DNA of 64,000 bases. Origin: Clostridiales bacterium (lineage in GTDB: Bacteria; Bacillota; Clostridia; Lachnospirales; Lachnospiraceae). Positions within the stretch are counted from its first letter, which is position 1, and each line of letters opens with the position of its first letter. The notes beneath the pieces were generated by a model that made no database searches, had not been told where the DNA came from, and was given only the letters and a program-made list of their open reading frames with translations. Positions 43,435-51,225 of this stretch are shown piece after piece. The position numbers were made by a program, and so were the translations under genes. The stretch lies in assembly GCA_022770525.1 (NCBI GenBank), contig JALEHN010000091.1, forward strand, positions 1 to 64,000. Reading direction: 5' to 3'.

Positions 43435-44340
43435 TCATTTAAGTCTAGGGTCAAGTGCGTCACGAAGACCATTGCCAAACAGGTTAAATGCCAATACTGT
43501 AATTGCAATAACAAGTCCCGGGAAAAGAACTGTATGCGGCGCTACACTGATATATGTCTTACCCTCCGATAAAATAGCACCCCATTCTGGTGTCGGTGAT
43601 GTCAGACCAATACCTATGTAACTTAGCGCTGAAATTGTCAAAATACTTTCTGAAACCGAATTTGCAGCATTAATTACAATAATACCTACTGCATTTGGCA
43701 CCAAATGTCTCAGCATGATCATTAAGTTAGAAACACCAATGGACTTTGATGAAGAAACATATTCGCTGTTCTTCACCATCAGTACCGCAGCTCTGCACGA
43801 TTTTGTCATTCCCTGTATAGAACCTGCTGCCACCGCAATAATTAATTGAACAACACCGTTCCCAAGTATTGCCACCAGTGCTATACATAATAATGTTGAC
43901 GGAATTGCCTGAATAATATCAATAAAACGCATGATAACATTGTCTGTCTTACCACCGAAATATGCCGCAATTACGCCAAGAATACCACCTATAATAAGAC
44001 CGACGGCAACACACATTATACCGATTGGAAGTGAGTATCTTGCCCCATAAACACAGCGGCTGAAAATATCCCTTCCTGTACCGTCAGTACCAAACCAGTG
44101 TGCTGAACTTGGTCCCTGCAGCACTGCTGAATAATCCTGTACCTGATAATCATATGGTGCAATTAATGGCGCAAATAAACCTACCAGCAATAACGCAATA
44201 ATAATAATAAGACCTGCAACTGCTGTTCTGTCCCGCATCAAACGCTTCAATGCTTCTTTACCAGGTGACGAAACCCCTTCTATATTGTATTTTTTCTTTT
44301 TGTAAAGTTTTTCCATTGCCGGTGTTGTTATCTTAGACAT
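43435..44340 (-). CDS. Dipeptide-type ABC transporter permease (DppC/OppC-like)
   Basis: A 301-aa permease with about six membrane helices. GTDGTGRDIFSRCVYGARYSL is the DppC hallmark (seen as GTDGTGRDIFSR), and the ending GLRDALDPRLK is typical. Start at 44340 follows GGGAGGTGAAATTA. It overlaps the upstream permease gene by 8 bp. Confidence 0.94.
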   Translation of the reverse strand: MSKITTPAMEKLYKKKKYNIEGVSSPGKEALKRLMRDRTAVAGLIIIIALLLVGLFAPLIAPYDYQVQDYSAVLQGPSSAHWFGTDGTGRDIFSRCVYGARYSLPIGIMCVAVGLIIGGILGVIAAYFGGKTDNVIMRFIDIIQAIPSTLLCIALVAILGNGVVQLIIAVAAGSIQGMTKSCRAAVLMVKNSEYVSSSKSIGVSNLMIMLRHLVPNAVGIIVINAANSVSESILTISALSYIGIGLTSPTPEWGAILSEGKTYISVAPHTVLFPGLVIAITVLAFNLFGNGLRDALDPRLK

Positions 44341-45310
44341 TAATTTCACCTCCCTGTTTTACTCTTTTTCTTTTTTTAGACGTAATGAACGCTGTTTTTA
44401 ATCGTGGATCAACAATCGTATAACAAATGTCAACGACAATATTGATAATCGCATAAATTAATGCAAGCATAATAACACCACCCTGTACAGCAGGAAAATT
44501 TCTTTGTGAAACAGCATCTGTAACATATTTACCGATACCCGGCACAGCAAAAACTGTTTCTACAATCAAAGAACCTCCCAAAAGCATCCCCAAGCCACTG
44601 CCTATACTTGCAACTACAGGAACCAAAGTATTTCTGAATGCATGCTTTACAATAACAATTGACTCCTTCTGACCTTTTGCTCTGGCTGTTCTCACATAAT
44701 CCTGACGGATAGTTTCAAGCATGTTAGTTCTGATTCCACGGACTGTTGCAGATATACATCCTATACTTACAGCAATAACAGGCATGATGTAACCGCTCAC
44801 AGTGCCATCATACATTGCCGGAAGCCAACCTAACTTTACTGCAAAAAGCATAATCATCATTAAAGCCAACCAAAAACTCGGTAAACTGGCTCCGACAATT
44901 GATAGCAGAACAACGACATTGTCCACCCATGAATATTGTTTGACTGCAGCCAGAATTCCCAAAGGTACCGCAACAATTAAGTTCAATGCCATTGAAACCA
45001 AAGCAATCACCAATGTTTTGGGGAAACGTTGCAGCAATTCATCCATGACCGGCTGTTTTGTTTTATAGGATGTACCTAAATCGCCCCGAGTAACTATTCC
45101 CCACACATATTTCCCGAATTGCTCATAAATCGGATCGTTAAGCCCCAGTTCCTCTCTCATTTCCTCTCTCTCTTCTTCAGTTGCTGAAGCCGGAAGCAGT
45201 TCCATCACCGGATCTCCGGGCATTACCATCTTCATGAGAAAAACAAGAACAATAACGCCAAACATAACAGGAATTAAGTATAAAATTCGTTTAAAAATAT
45301 ACCTAATCAC
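44333..45310 (-). CDS. Dipeptide-type ABC transporter permease (DppB/OppB-like)
   Basis: A 325-aa permease beginning MIRYIFKRILYLIPVMFGV, with the DppB loop GDLGTSYKTKQPVMDELLQRFP and VETVFAVPGIGKYVTDAV. It starts with GTG after AAGGAGAGGTTTTT. First gene of the ten-gene minus-strand block that runs to the second Gfo/Idh/MocA gene; the AraC-type regulator is divergent from it across 217 bp. Confidence 0.94.
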   Translation of the reverse strand: MIRYIFKRILYLIPVMFGVIVLVFLMKMVMPGDPVMELLPASATEEEREEMREELGLNDPIYEQFGKYVWGIVTRGDLGTSYKTKQPVMDELLQRFPKTLVIALVSMALNLIVAVPLGILAAVKQYSWVDNVVVLLSIVGASLPSFWLALMMIMLFAVKLGWLPAMYDGTVSGYIMPVIAVSIGCISATVRGIRTNMLETIRQDYVRTARAKGQKESIVIVKHAFRNTLVPVVASIGSGLGMLLGGSLIVETVFAVPGIGKYVTDAVSQRNFPAVQGGVIMLALIYAIINIVVDICYTIVDPRLKTAFITSKKRKRVKQGGEINV

Positions 45311-45420
45311 AAAAACCTCTCCTTTCCATTTGCTGTTTTCCTAACCATATTATGTCAAAAAGTTCTGCTTCAGTCTTACCGCTTTTTTACACAAAAATGC
45401 CTGTTTTTTTACAGTTAATA

Positions 45421-45449
45421 TTGATTTTTTATGCAATATATCTTATAAT
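45421..45449 (+). promoter_or_regulatory. Promoter of the AraC/GH39-like regulator
   Basis: -35 TTGATT (45421-45426), 17-bp spacer, -10 TATAAT (45444-45449), about 80 bp before the gene. The rest of the 217-bp divergent region should contain the transporter promoter; none of equal quality was found there, fitting activator dependence. Confidence 0.7.
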
Positions 45450-45527
45450 GTCAATTATTGATAAACGTTTTTTGTCATTAGATTTATGCACTTTTTCCAA
45501 TATATCTATCATTTTCAGGAGTTACTT

Positions 45528-47891
45528 ATGAGAAAATTTAAAGAAGAATTATTATTCAAGCTTCGATTCAGCTTTATAGAAAATGTTGACACAATCCTTC
45601 ACTCGGAATTAGAAATTATCTATGTTTTGAACAAAAACATCGAACTACATATCAATTCCGAAAAGATTCTATTAAAAACTGGAAACATATACATTATTAA
45701 TCCCGGAATTCCTCATTCATTTCATTCGGACTGCAACGGTCTGATTTGCCGTATTTTAATTCCGTGGAACAGATTTAACAGTGAGACTCTGCATTTACCG
45801 CTGTTTCAAAGTGATTTATCAATAAATAAAAACAATCAGGATCAGGAAATTTATTTTTTGCTGAACCAATTATTATATTTTTATTTAAAGCAAAATAAAT
45901 CTACAAAAGATCTGAATCTCATTTGTAAAAATATCATTTCTGTCCTGTCCAGAGAATTCATTATAAATACACATGATTTTTTTGGAGTCAATGATGACTC
46001 TGATCAGGATATGCGCATACGGGAAGCCCTCTATTATATCCATACCAATTATGATAAACCGCTTTCCCTGACAGAACTCTCTGATCATCTTCATTTATCT
46101 GCTTCATACCTTTCACGCTATTTTAAGAAAAATCTCGGCTTTAATTTTAAAGATTATCTTACAAAAATACGCCTGTGGCATGTTGCAGATGACCTTGAAA
46201 ATACTTCAGGTTCTGTACTTCATCTCGCTTATGCCAATGGATTTACTAATTTAAATATTTTTGGAAAATCATTTCGCGAGCTATATGGTATGTCACCCAC
46301 AGATTACCGCACTACAATAACTTCAAAATATGAAACACAGCTGAAGAACAACAGCACTTTTTTCAAAACGCTTTTATCGGAGATTGAAAAAAAATATCCG
46401 ACACTGAATATTCAGACCTCTATTAACACCTGCTCGAGTAAGATTGATACACAATCTACCATTCCTATGACATACCCATGGAAAAAGGCTATCAATATCG
46501 GTGCCCTTATTGATGTTTTGAATACAGTTGTCCAAAAACAACTTTTACAGTTGAAAAAAGAAATGAATTTTATGTATATTCGAATCTGGGGTATATATCC
46601 TGAAATTTTAAGTATTCATGAAAAGACTTTTCAATTGAATTTCAGCAGAATAGACAATACCATCAGTTTTCTATTAGAAAACGATATGCGTCCTATGCTT
46701 CAGCTTGGTCCAAAACCAAGAGATAAAGATGATATTCCCGATTCTATAGGACCTTTTGAATTAAACAATATTATTCCAGAATATCTTGATGATACTGCTT
46801 ATGCAGCAATATTAGATGAATTCATGCACCACATGGTTGTTCGTTTTGGTCCCGGTGAAGTTGCGCACTGGATTTTTGAAATGTGGTGTCCATGTCCCTG
46901 GGATGCACCGTGGGATACATGGTATACTGATGAAAAGTATAAAATTTTTTACAATACAATAAAAAAATATGCCCCTGAGGCTCTGGCCGGATATGGTGAA
47001 TTCGTTGTGCCCATTCACGCTCAGCTTATTGAACAATCCTCCGTATATTGGAAAAAAAATAATATTTTGCCTGATTTTATATCCTTCCAGCTCTATGTCG
47101 ACCACGACATAGCAGAGACTGTTCATACCAATACCAACGGCATTTCTATGAATAACTATTTTTCACATGAAATAGAATGTATTCATCAATTGCTTAATAA
47201 ACTGGATATGCCAAAGATTCCGCTTTTCATATCCCATTGGAATATGACAGCATCACATACTAATAATTTAAACGATACGTGTCTCAAAGGCGCATGGATG
47301 ATGAAAAACATGATTGATATTTATAGACACACAGACATGCTTGCCTATTCCATGCTTTCAGATATGTTTGGTCAGGCAAAGCATATCTTGCCAATGCTTT
47401 CCGGTGAATCTGGATTAATTACTAAGGACGGCATATATAAACCGGCTTTATATGCCATTCTTTTTCTTAACAGGGCTTCTGAATTTATGATTGTGATACG
47501 TGAGCATTTTATGCTCACAAGAGATCGTTTCGGCAACTTTGCGTTATTATTTCATAATATCCGCTCTGATGATGTTATGGCTGACGATACTTCTGATGAT
47601 GACGATGAAAAATACACACTAAATATTCATTTAGTTTTAGAAAATGTAACATCCGGTAAATATTATGTACGAAAAACCTCCATCAGCCCACAATATGGAA
47701 GTGTTTTAGATGAATTCAGCCACTGGGGATTTCCTGATCAGTTATATCCTGAAGATTATAAATATCTCCAGAAAATCTGCATTCCTCATGTAAATATTAT
47801 GCAGTGTGAAACATCCGGAAACTTCCTCGAACTAAAAATAAGTGCATCCGCAAATGAATTCGGGATAATTGAAATTCTGCATCAATATTAA
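45528..47891 (+). CDS. AraC-family regulator with C-terminal GH39-like domain lacking catalytic glutamates
   Basis: A 787-aa protein. Residues 1-150 form a cupin-like N-terminal region (ILLKTGNIYIINPGIPHSFH). Residues about 162-262 are a complete AraC double helix-turn-helix (LSLTELSDHLHLSASYLSRY; NGFTNLNIFGKSFRELYGMSP). The rest resembles GH39 glycosidases. The expected acid/base Glu of the WNEP motif is absent (W448 to P455 reads WIFEMWCP), and the nucleophile position reads FISHWN with His570 where TEWN is usual. It is therefore more likely a sugar-sensing domain than an enzyme. It is divergent from the glycoside importer block and probably activates it. ATG at 45528 follows AGGAGTTACTT. 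Confidence 0.85.
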   Translation: MRKFKEELLFKLRFSFIENVDTILHSELEIIYVLNKNIELHINSEKILLKTGNIYIINPGIPHSFHSDCNGLICRILIPWNRFNSETLHLPLFQSDLSINKNNQDQEIYFLLNQLLYFYLKQNKSTKDLNLICKNIISVLSREFIINTHDFFGVNDDSDQDMRIREALYYIHTNYDKPLSLTELSDHLHLSASYLSRYFKKNLGFNFKDYLTKIRLWHVADDLENTSGSVLHLAYANGFTNLNIFGKSFRELYGMSPTDYRTTITSKYETQLKNNSTFFKTLLSEIEKKYPTLNIQTSINTCSSKIDTQSTIPMTYPWKKAINIGALIDVLNTVVQKQLLQLKKEMNFMYIRIWGIYPEILSIHEKTFQLNFSRIDNTISFLLENDMRPMLQLGPKPRDKDDIPDSIGPFELNNIIPEYLDDTAYAAILDEFMHHMVVRFGPGEVAHWIFEMWCPCPWDAPWDTWYTDEKYKIFYNTIKKYAPEALAGYGEFVVPIHAQLIEQSSVYWKKNNILPDFISFQLYVDHDIAETVHTNTNGISMNNYFSHEIECIHQLLNKLDMPKIPLFISHWNMTASHTNNLNDTCLKGAWMMKNMIDIYRHTDMLAYSMLSDMFGQAKHILPMLSGESGLITKDGIYKPALYAILFLNRASEFMIVIREHFMLTRDRFGNFALLFHNIRSDDVMADDTSDDDDEKYTLNIHLVLENVTSGKYYVRKTSISPQYGSVLDEFSHWGFPDQLYPEDYKYLQKICIPHVNIMQCETSGNFLELKISASANEFGIIEILHQY

Positions 47892-47948
47892 GGTCAGCGC
47901 ATAAAGGACTATTACTCTACTTTCTTTAGTTTTTTAAAACTCAAAAAA

Positions 47949-47974
47949 ACCGGTGTAACTTTCGTTACACCGGT
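47949..47974 (-). terminator. Terminator of plsC
   Basis: Perfect 11-bp stem ACCGGTGTAAC/GTTACACCGGT with a 4-base loop and seven T on the minus strand, 20 bp after the plsC stop. It may also end the convergent regulator transcript. Confidence 0.88.
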
Positions 47975-47994
47975 GTCATATCAGTCAAAATTCT

Positions 47995-48708
47995 TTATTC
48001 ATTTTCCGCAATGACTTTTTCTATTCTTCGCTTAACAAGTGAAGCGATTTCATTGGACTTCATCTGTCCATACATCTCATAAGTCATCGGTTCAAGAAAA
48101 TGCACCTGAACGGTCAGCGGTTTTATAGAATGTGTATCAAATGCTTTGTAAGCATCGATCAGAACGACCGGAACGATCGGGCATTTTGCCTTAATGGCTG
48201 ATTTAAAGCTTCCGCCTTTAAATTCACCGACAGCATTCGGGTTTTTCGTTCGTGTACCTTCTGCGAAAATCAGATAATTATGTCCGTTTTTCACTTCTTC
48301 TGTGACCTGATGAATCACCTTCATAGACTGCTTGATGTCTTCACGGTCAATGGCCAGTGCCTTCATACACTTAAATACCTGCTTAAGCCCCGGAATATTC
48401 TGAAGTTCTTTCTTCATAACAACCGAAAACGGTATCGGTGACGCCTGTATAATCGCCAGTACATCGTAAAGTCCCTGATGATTCGGGAAGAACATAAATC
48501 CGTTCTCTTTCGGTATATTTTCAACACCATGAACCTCAATATTAATCCTCCCGCCCTTATTGGCCTTTCCATCAATATACTGCAGCAATTCATACCGTTC
48601 TTCATCGGTATAATCATCTGCATGCTTTGCATAGCGGCAGAGCTTGATCCATGCGTAAGGCAGGAAAAAAATGTTTCTCAGCATCATCAGTATAATTCGT
48701 TTCATCAT
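47995..48708 (-). CDS. plsC: 1-acyl-sn-glycerol-3-phosphate acyltransferase
   Basis: A 237-aa membrane-associated acyltransferase making phosphatidate from lysophosphatidate. The catalytic NHX4D motif is FPNHQGLYDV, the glycerol-phosphate-binding motif is FAEGTRTKN, and GGSFKSAIKAKCPIVPVVLI is typical of PlsC. One N-terminal hydrophobic segment. It has its own promoter and terminator. Confidence 0.93.
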   Translation of the reverse strand: MMKRIILMMLRNIFFLPYAWIKLCRYAKHADDYTDEERYELLQYIDGKANKGGRINIEVHGVENIPKENGFMFFPNHQGLYDVLAIIQASPIPFSVVMKKELQNIPGLKQVFKCMKALAIDREDIKQSMKVIHQVTEEVKNGHNYLIFAEGTRTKNPNAVGEFKGGSFKSAIKAKCPIVPVVLIDAYKAFDTHSIKPLTVQVHFLEPMTYEMYGQMKSNEIASLVKRRIEKVIAENE

Positions 48709-48749
48709 TCATACCTTCTTCCACTTAGTATAGTGCAACCACTGTGGAT

Positions 48750-48778
48750 ATTATAGCACACATAACGTTATGATGCAA
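48750..48778 (-). promoter_or_regulatory. plsC promoter
   Basis: Minus strand -35 TTGCAT (48773-48778), 17-bp spacer, -10 TATAAT (48750-48755), about 40 bp before the plsC start. Confidence 0.7.
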
Positions 48779-48805
48779 ACATTGATATTAATTTCATGTA
48801 GTTTT

Positions 48806-49378
48806 TTATACCTCATGTTCGATTTTACATGAAATTTTTGACTGAAGAAATGTTCTGAATTCATCTACTGTACCGCCTTTAATCTCCGGTTTATACAGGA
48901 AGAATGAATTGTTATCCTTTGCGTATACAAAGAAAAATGACGGTGACTCGTAAACTTTTGTGATATTATTCCAGAAGATTTTCTTTCCCTGTCTGTATCT
49001 CTGTGTCGCAGCATTAAAATACGCATCATAAAACTTAAACTCGTCAACACGGTTTACGGCGCCTGTTTCCTGCTGCCTGCGCATGCTCTTTCTGACCGCT
49101 GCGCGAACAACAAATGTTTTATAAAACAGTCCTCTTGATAAAAAGAAAATGCCAAGTGCAATTGAAATCACGCCCAGTACGATAAACGGCACCGAACCGA
49201 GCCGTTTCGTAAAACAAAACCATGCCTGATAACCGACCGCAATCGTTGCCGCCAGATAAATACACCGGTACAGCAGCATTTTTCGACGCTGTTTCGGTGA
49301 AATTTCCATCGTCTCCAAAATAATCTTTTTAAATGTTTCCTCATCCAGCGTTACTGAATCTTTAAAAATAGCTTCCAT
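48806..49378 (-). CDS. YcxB-like membrane protein
   Basis: A 190-aa protein with two membrane helices (about residues 38-55 and 63-82) followed by a small soluble domain whose pattern (FKFYDAYFNA, WNNITKVYESPSFFFVYA, FLQSKI) matches the YcxB-like C-terminal domain. Function unknown. It lies upstream of plsC in the same direction, but plsC has its own promoter. Confidence 0.75.
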   Translation of the reverse strand: MEAIFKDSVTLDEETFKKIILETMEISPKQRRKMLLYRCIYLAATIAVGYQAWFCFTKRLGSVPFIVLGVISIALGIFFLSRGLFYKTFVVRAAVRKSMRRQQETGAVNRVDEFKFYDAYFNAATQRYRQGKKIFWNNITKVYESPSFFFVYAKDNNSFFLYKPEIKGGTVDEFRTFLQSKISCKIEHEV

Positions 49379-49583
49379 GAACCTTTCGGTATCCTGCCAG
49401 GAATACCGCCCCTCCTCTCAAAAAGTTACCTTCAGGATTTATATACTTACCCTCTTTGACAGACATGATTCTCAATCAAAGCTTAAGCATCATCAACCAT
49501 CCGTTATATCTATTTTACAACATTTGCACGCAGCCCGCAAGAAATAGGGGCATTTTTTTACATCCTCCCCAACTGCTGCAGTA
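49379..49583. other. Intergenic stretch upstream of the YcxB-like gene
   Basis: Contains a possible minus-strand promoter (TTGCGG-17 bp-TAAAAT near 49510-49540). No gene was recognised. Confidence 0.35.
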
Positions 49584-49628
49584 AAAAATGCCTCTAGCCA
49601 CGGATATCCATGTCACTAAAGGCATTTT
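49584..49628 (-). terminator. bioY terminator
   Basis: AAAATGCCT and AGGCATTTT pair, with an inner loop that itself contains GGATATCC. On the minus strand a T-run follows. It lies about 75 bp after the bioY stop. Confidence 0.75.
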
Positions 49629-49702
49629 CATCAATATCATATTTGTCTCCATTTGGCCGTTTTGAAGCAGCGCAAAACATCTTTAAAATCTCTGTTTTTA
49701 CA

Positions 49703-50272
49703 TTAATCTCTGACAATATATTTTCCGACATTCCGGCTTAAGATCATCGCAACGATCAGCTTTATAACATCCGGTATAATATACGGAATCACGCACCATC
49801 CGAGTGCTGCGCCAAGACCAACAGCGCCGACATTTTTTGCATAAGCAACCATAAACCATGCTGTTCCGAAAACATAGTCAACAAGCAGCCCGGCAATCAT
49901 CGATATAAAAAGGATCACTGTACGGTTGCCCGGTATTTTTTCCATTGCCCACATCACAAGGGCCATACATATAAAACCGATAATATAACCGCCGGTATTG
50001 CCAAGCAGTGCACCGATACCGCCTTTAAAACCCGCAAACACCGGCACGCCGACAGCCCCCAGTAAAATGTACACGAGCACAGCAACGGTTCCCCGTCTGC
50101 CTCCAAGCATACCCACGGCCAGCGCCACACCGAGAACCTGAAGTGTAAATGGTATCGTCGTCGGTATGGATATCCACGCGCAGATTGCAATCAATACCGC
50201 AAACAGCCCGATATATGCCATATCCCTTGTTTTTATTTTGCTTTTCGTTTTAGTCACAGTTTCTGAACTCAT
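49703..50272 (-). CDS. bioY: BioY-family biotin transporter (S component)
   Basis: A 189-aa protein with about six membrane helices. ISIPTTIPFTLQVLGVALAV and GAVGVPVFAGFKGGIGALLGNTGGY (key: GVPVFAGFKGG, GNTGGYIIGF) are BioY hallmarks. It takes up biotin, alone or with an ECF module. A BirA-like operator overlaps the -35 of its promoter, which strongly supports biotin as substrate. Confidence 0.95.
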   Translation of the reverse strand: MSSETVTKTKSKIKTRDMAYIGLFAVLIAICAWISIPTTIPFTLQVLGVALAVGMLGGRRGTVAVLVYILLGAVGVPVFAGFKGGIGALLGNTGGYIIGFICMALVMWAMEKIPGNRTVILFISMIAGLLVDYVFGTAWFMVAYAKNVGAVGLGAALGWCVIPYIIPDVIKLIVAMILSRNVGKYIVRD

Positions 50273-50337
50273 TTTCTCGCCCTTCTTATGTTACTTTTAT
50301 TATTGACAATCAACATGAATCATCAATTACAGATAGT

Positions 50338-50389
50338 AATTTATCATAATCGAGAGCGAATGTCAACCTTTATTTATTCAAGGTTAACA
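50338..50389 (-). promoter_or_regulatory. bioY promoter with BirA-like operator
   Basis: Minus strand: TGTTAACC - 13 bp - GGTTGACA (50361-50389) is an inverted repeat of BirA type. The right half contains the -35 TTGACA (50361-50366), followed after 17 bp by -10 TAAATT (50338-50343). Biotin-loaded BirA bound here would block RNA polymerase. Confidence 0.75.
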
Positions 50390-50418
50390 TTATCCTTAAT
50401 ATCTTCCCCGGACAAGCT

Positions 50419-51042
50419 TCATCCCAAAAAGCAGCGTCTTAATTTTTCCAGCGCCCTTTTTTCAATACGGCTGACATAGCTTCTCGAAATACCGAGATTC
50501 GCGGCAATTTCCCGCTGTGTAGCCGGTGTACGCCGAAACAAACCGTATCTTAAATAAATCACTTCCTTTTCCCGCGGTGTCAGAACTTCCGATGCATACT
50601 GATACAGTTTTTTCACATCATGCTCCAGCGTCATCCGCTCAACGACATCTGTTTCTTCACTTTCAATAATATCCAGAAGATTAATCTCATTGCCTTCCTT
50701 ATCCGTTCCGATCGGATCATACAGAGATACTTCTCTGGCCTGCTTCCGCTCACTGCGCAGAAGCATCAGAATTTCATTTTCAATACATCTTGCCGCATAA
50801 GTTGCCAGCTTATGTCCCTTATCCACCTCAAATGTATTGACTGCCTTCACAAGTCCGACAATTCCCACGGAAATCAGTTCTTCCGAATCTCTGCCGGAAT
50901 GATTATACTTTTTAACAATATGTGCAACAAGCCTTAAATTCCGCTCAATTAAAATGTCCCTGGCCTGCATATCGCCATTCTGATAGCGCGCCAGACACTC
51001 TTTTTCCTCCTTCGCTGTCAGAGGCTTGGGAAACGACTGCAA
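50419..51042 (-). CDS. sigK: RNA polymerase sporulation sigma factor SigK, no pro-sequence
   Basis: A 207-aa sigma-70-family protein matching SigK: region 2 ARDILIERNLRLVAHIVKKY and KLATYAARCIENEILMLLR, region 4 TQREIAANLGISRSYVSRIEKRAL. It directs late mother-cell transcription. The start is taken as TTG at 51042, 8 bp after GGAGG. An in-frame GTG at 51051 overlaps that site, and a stop lies a few codons further up. The protein therefore begins just before region 2 (QSFPKPLTAKEE) and lacks the roughly 20-residue pro-sequence of B. subtilis. The gene is not interrupted by a skin element. Confidence 0.92.
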   Translation of the reverse strand: MQSFPKPLTAKEEKECLARYQNGDMQARDILIERNLRLVAHIVKKYNHSGRDSEELISVGIVGLVKAVNTFEVDKGHKLATYAARCIENEILMLLRSERKQAREVSLYDPIGTDKEGNEINLLDIIESEETDVVERMTLEHDVKKLYQYASEVLTPREKEVIYLRYGLFRRTPATQREIAANLGISRSYVSRIEKRALEKLRRCFLG

Positions 51043-51154
51043 AATAAGCACCTCCGGGCATGCTTTAATTCAATTTATGCATTTTTTTGTCCTAAAGTGC
51101 CTTTCCACACCGGATTTATTTACTCTGAATAGTTACCTTAACTTTAAATAAAAG

Positions 51155-51199
51155 AAACCATCGGGAATATGAGACAGCATTCTCAGTTCCCGATGGTTT
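51155..51199 (-). terminator. Terminator of the OYE-type reductase gene
   Basis: A 13-bp stem AAACCATCGGGAA/TTCCCGATGGTTT with a 19-base loop, 27 bp after the reductase stop, ending in a T-rich tract on the minus strand. Confidence 0.88.
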
Positions 51200-51225
51200 T
51201 TAAGTGTTTACGCTCTTATACGCTT

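Noticed and set aside
45528..47891. Active GH39 xylosidase
   Set aside because: Both catalytic glutamate positions appear to be substituted, and the protein is led by a complete AraC DNA-binding domain.
50419..51042. General sigma factor or sigma-E rather than sigK
   Set aside because: The region 2 and region 4 sequences and the PKPL start match SigK, and the protein is shorter than sigma-A.
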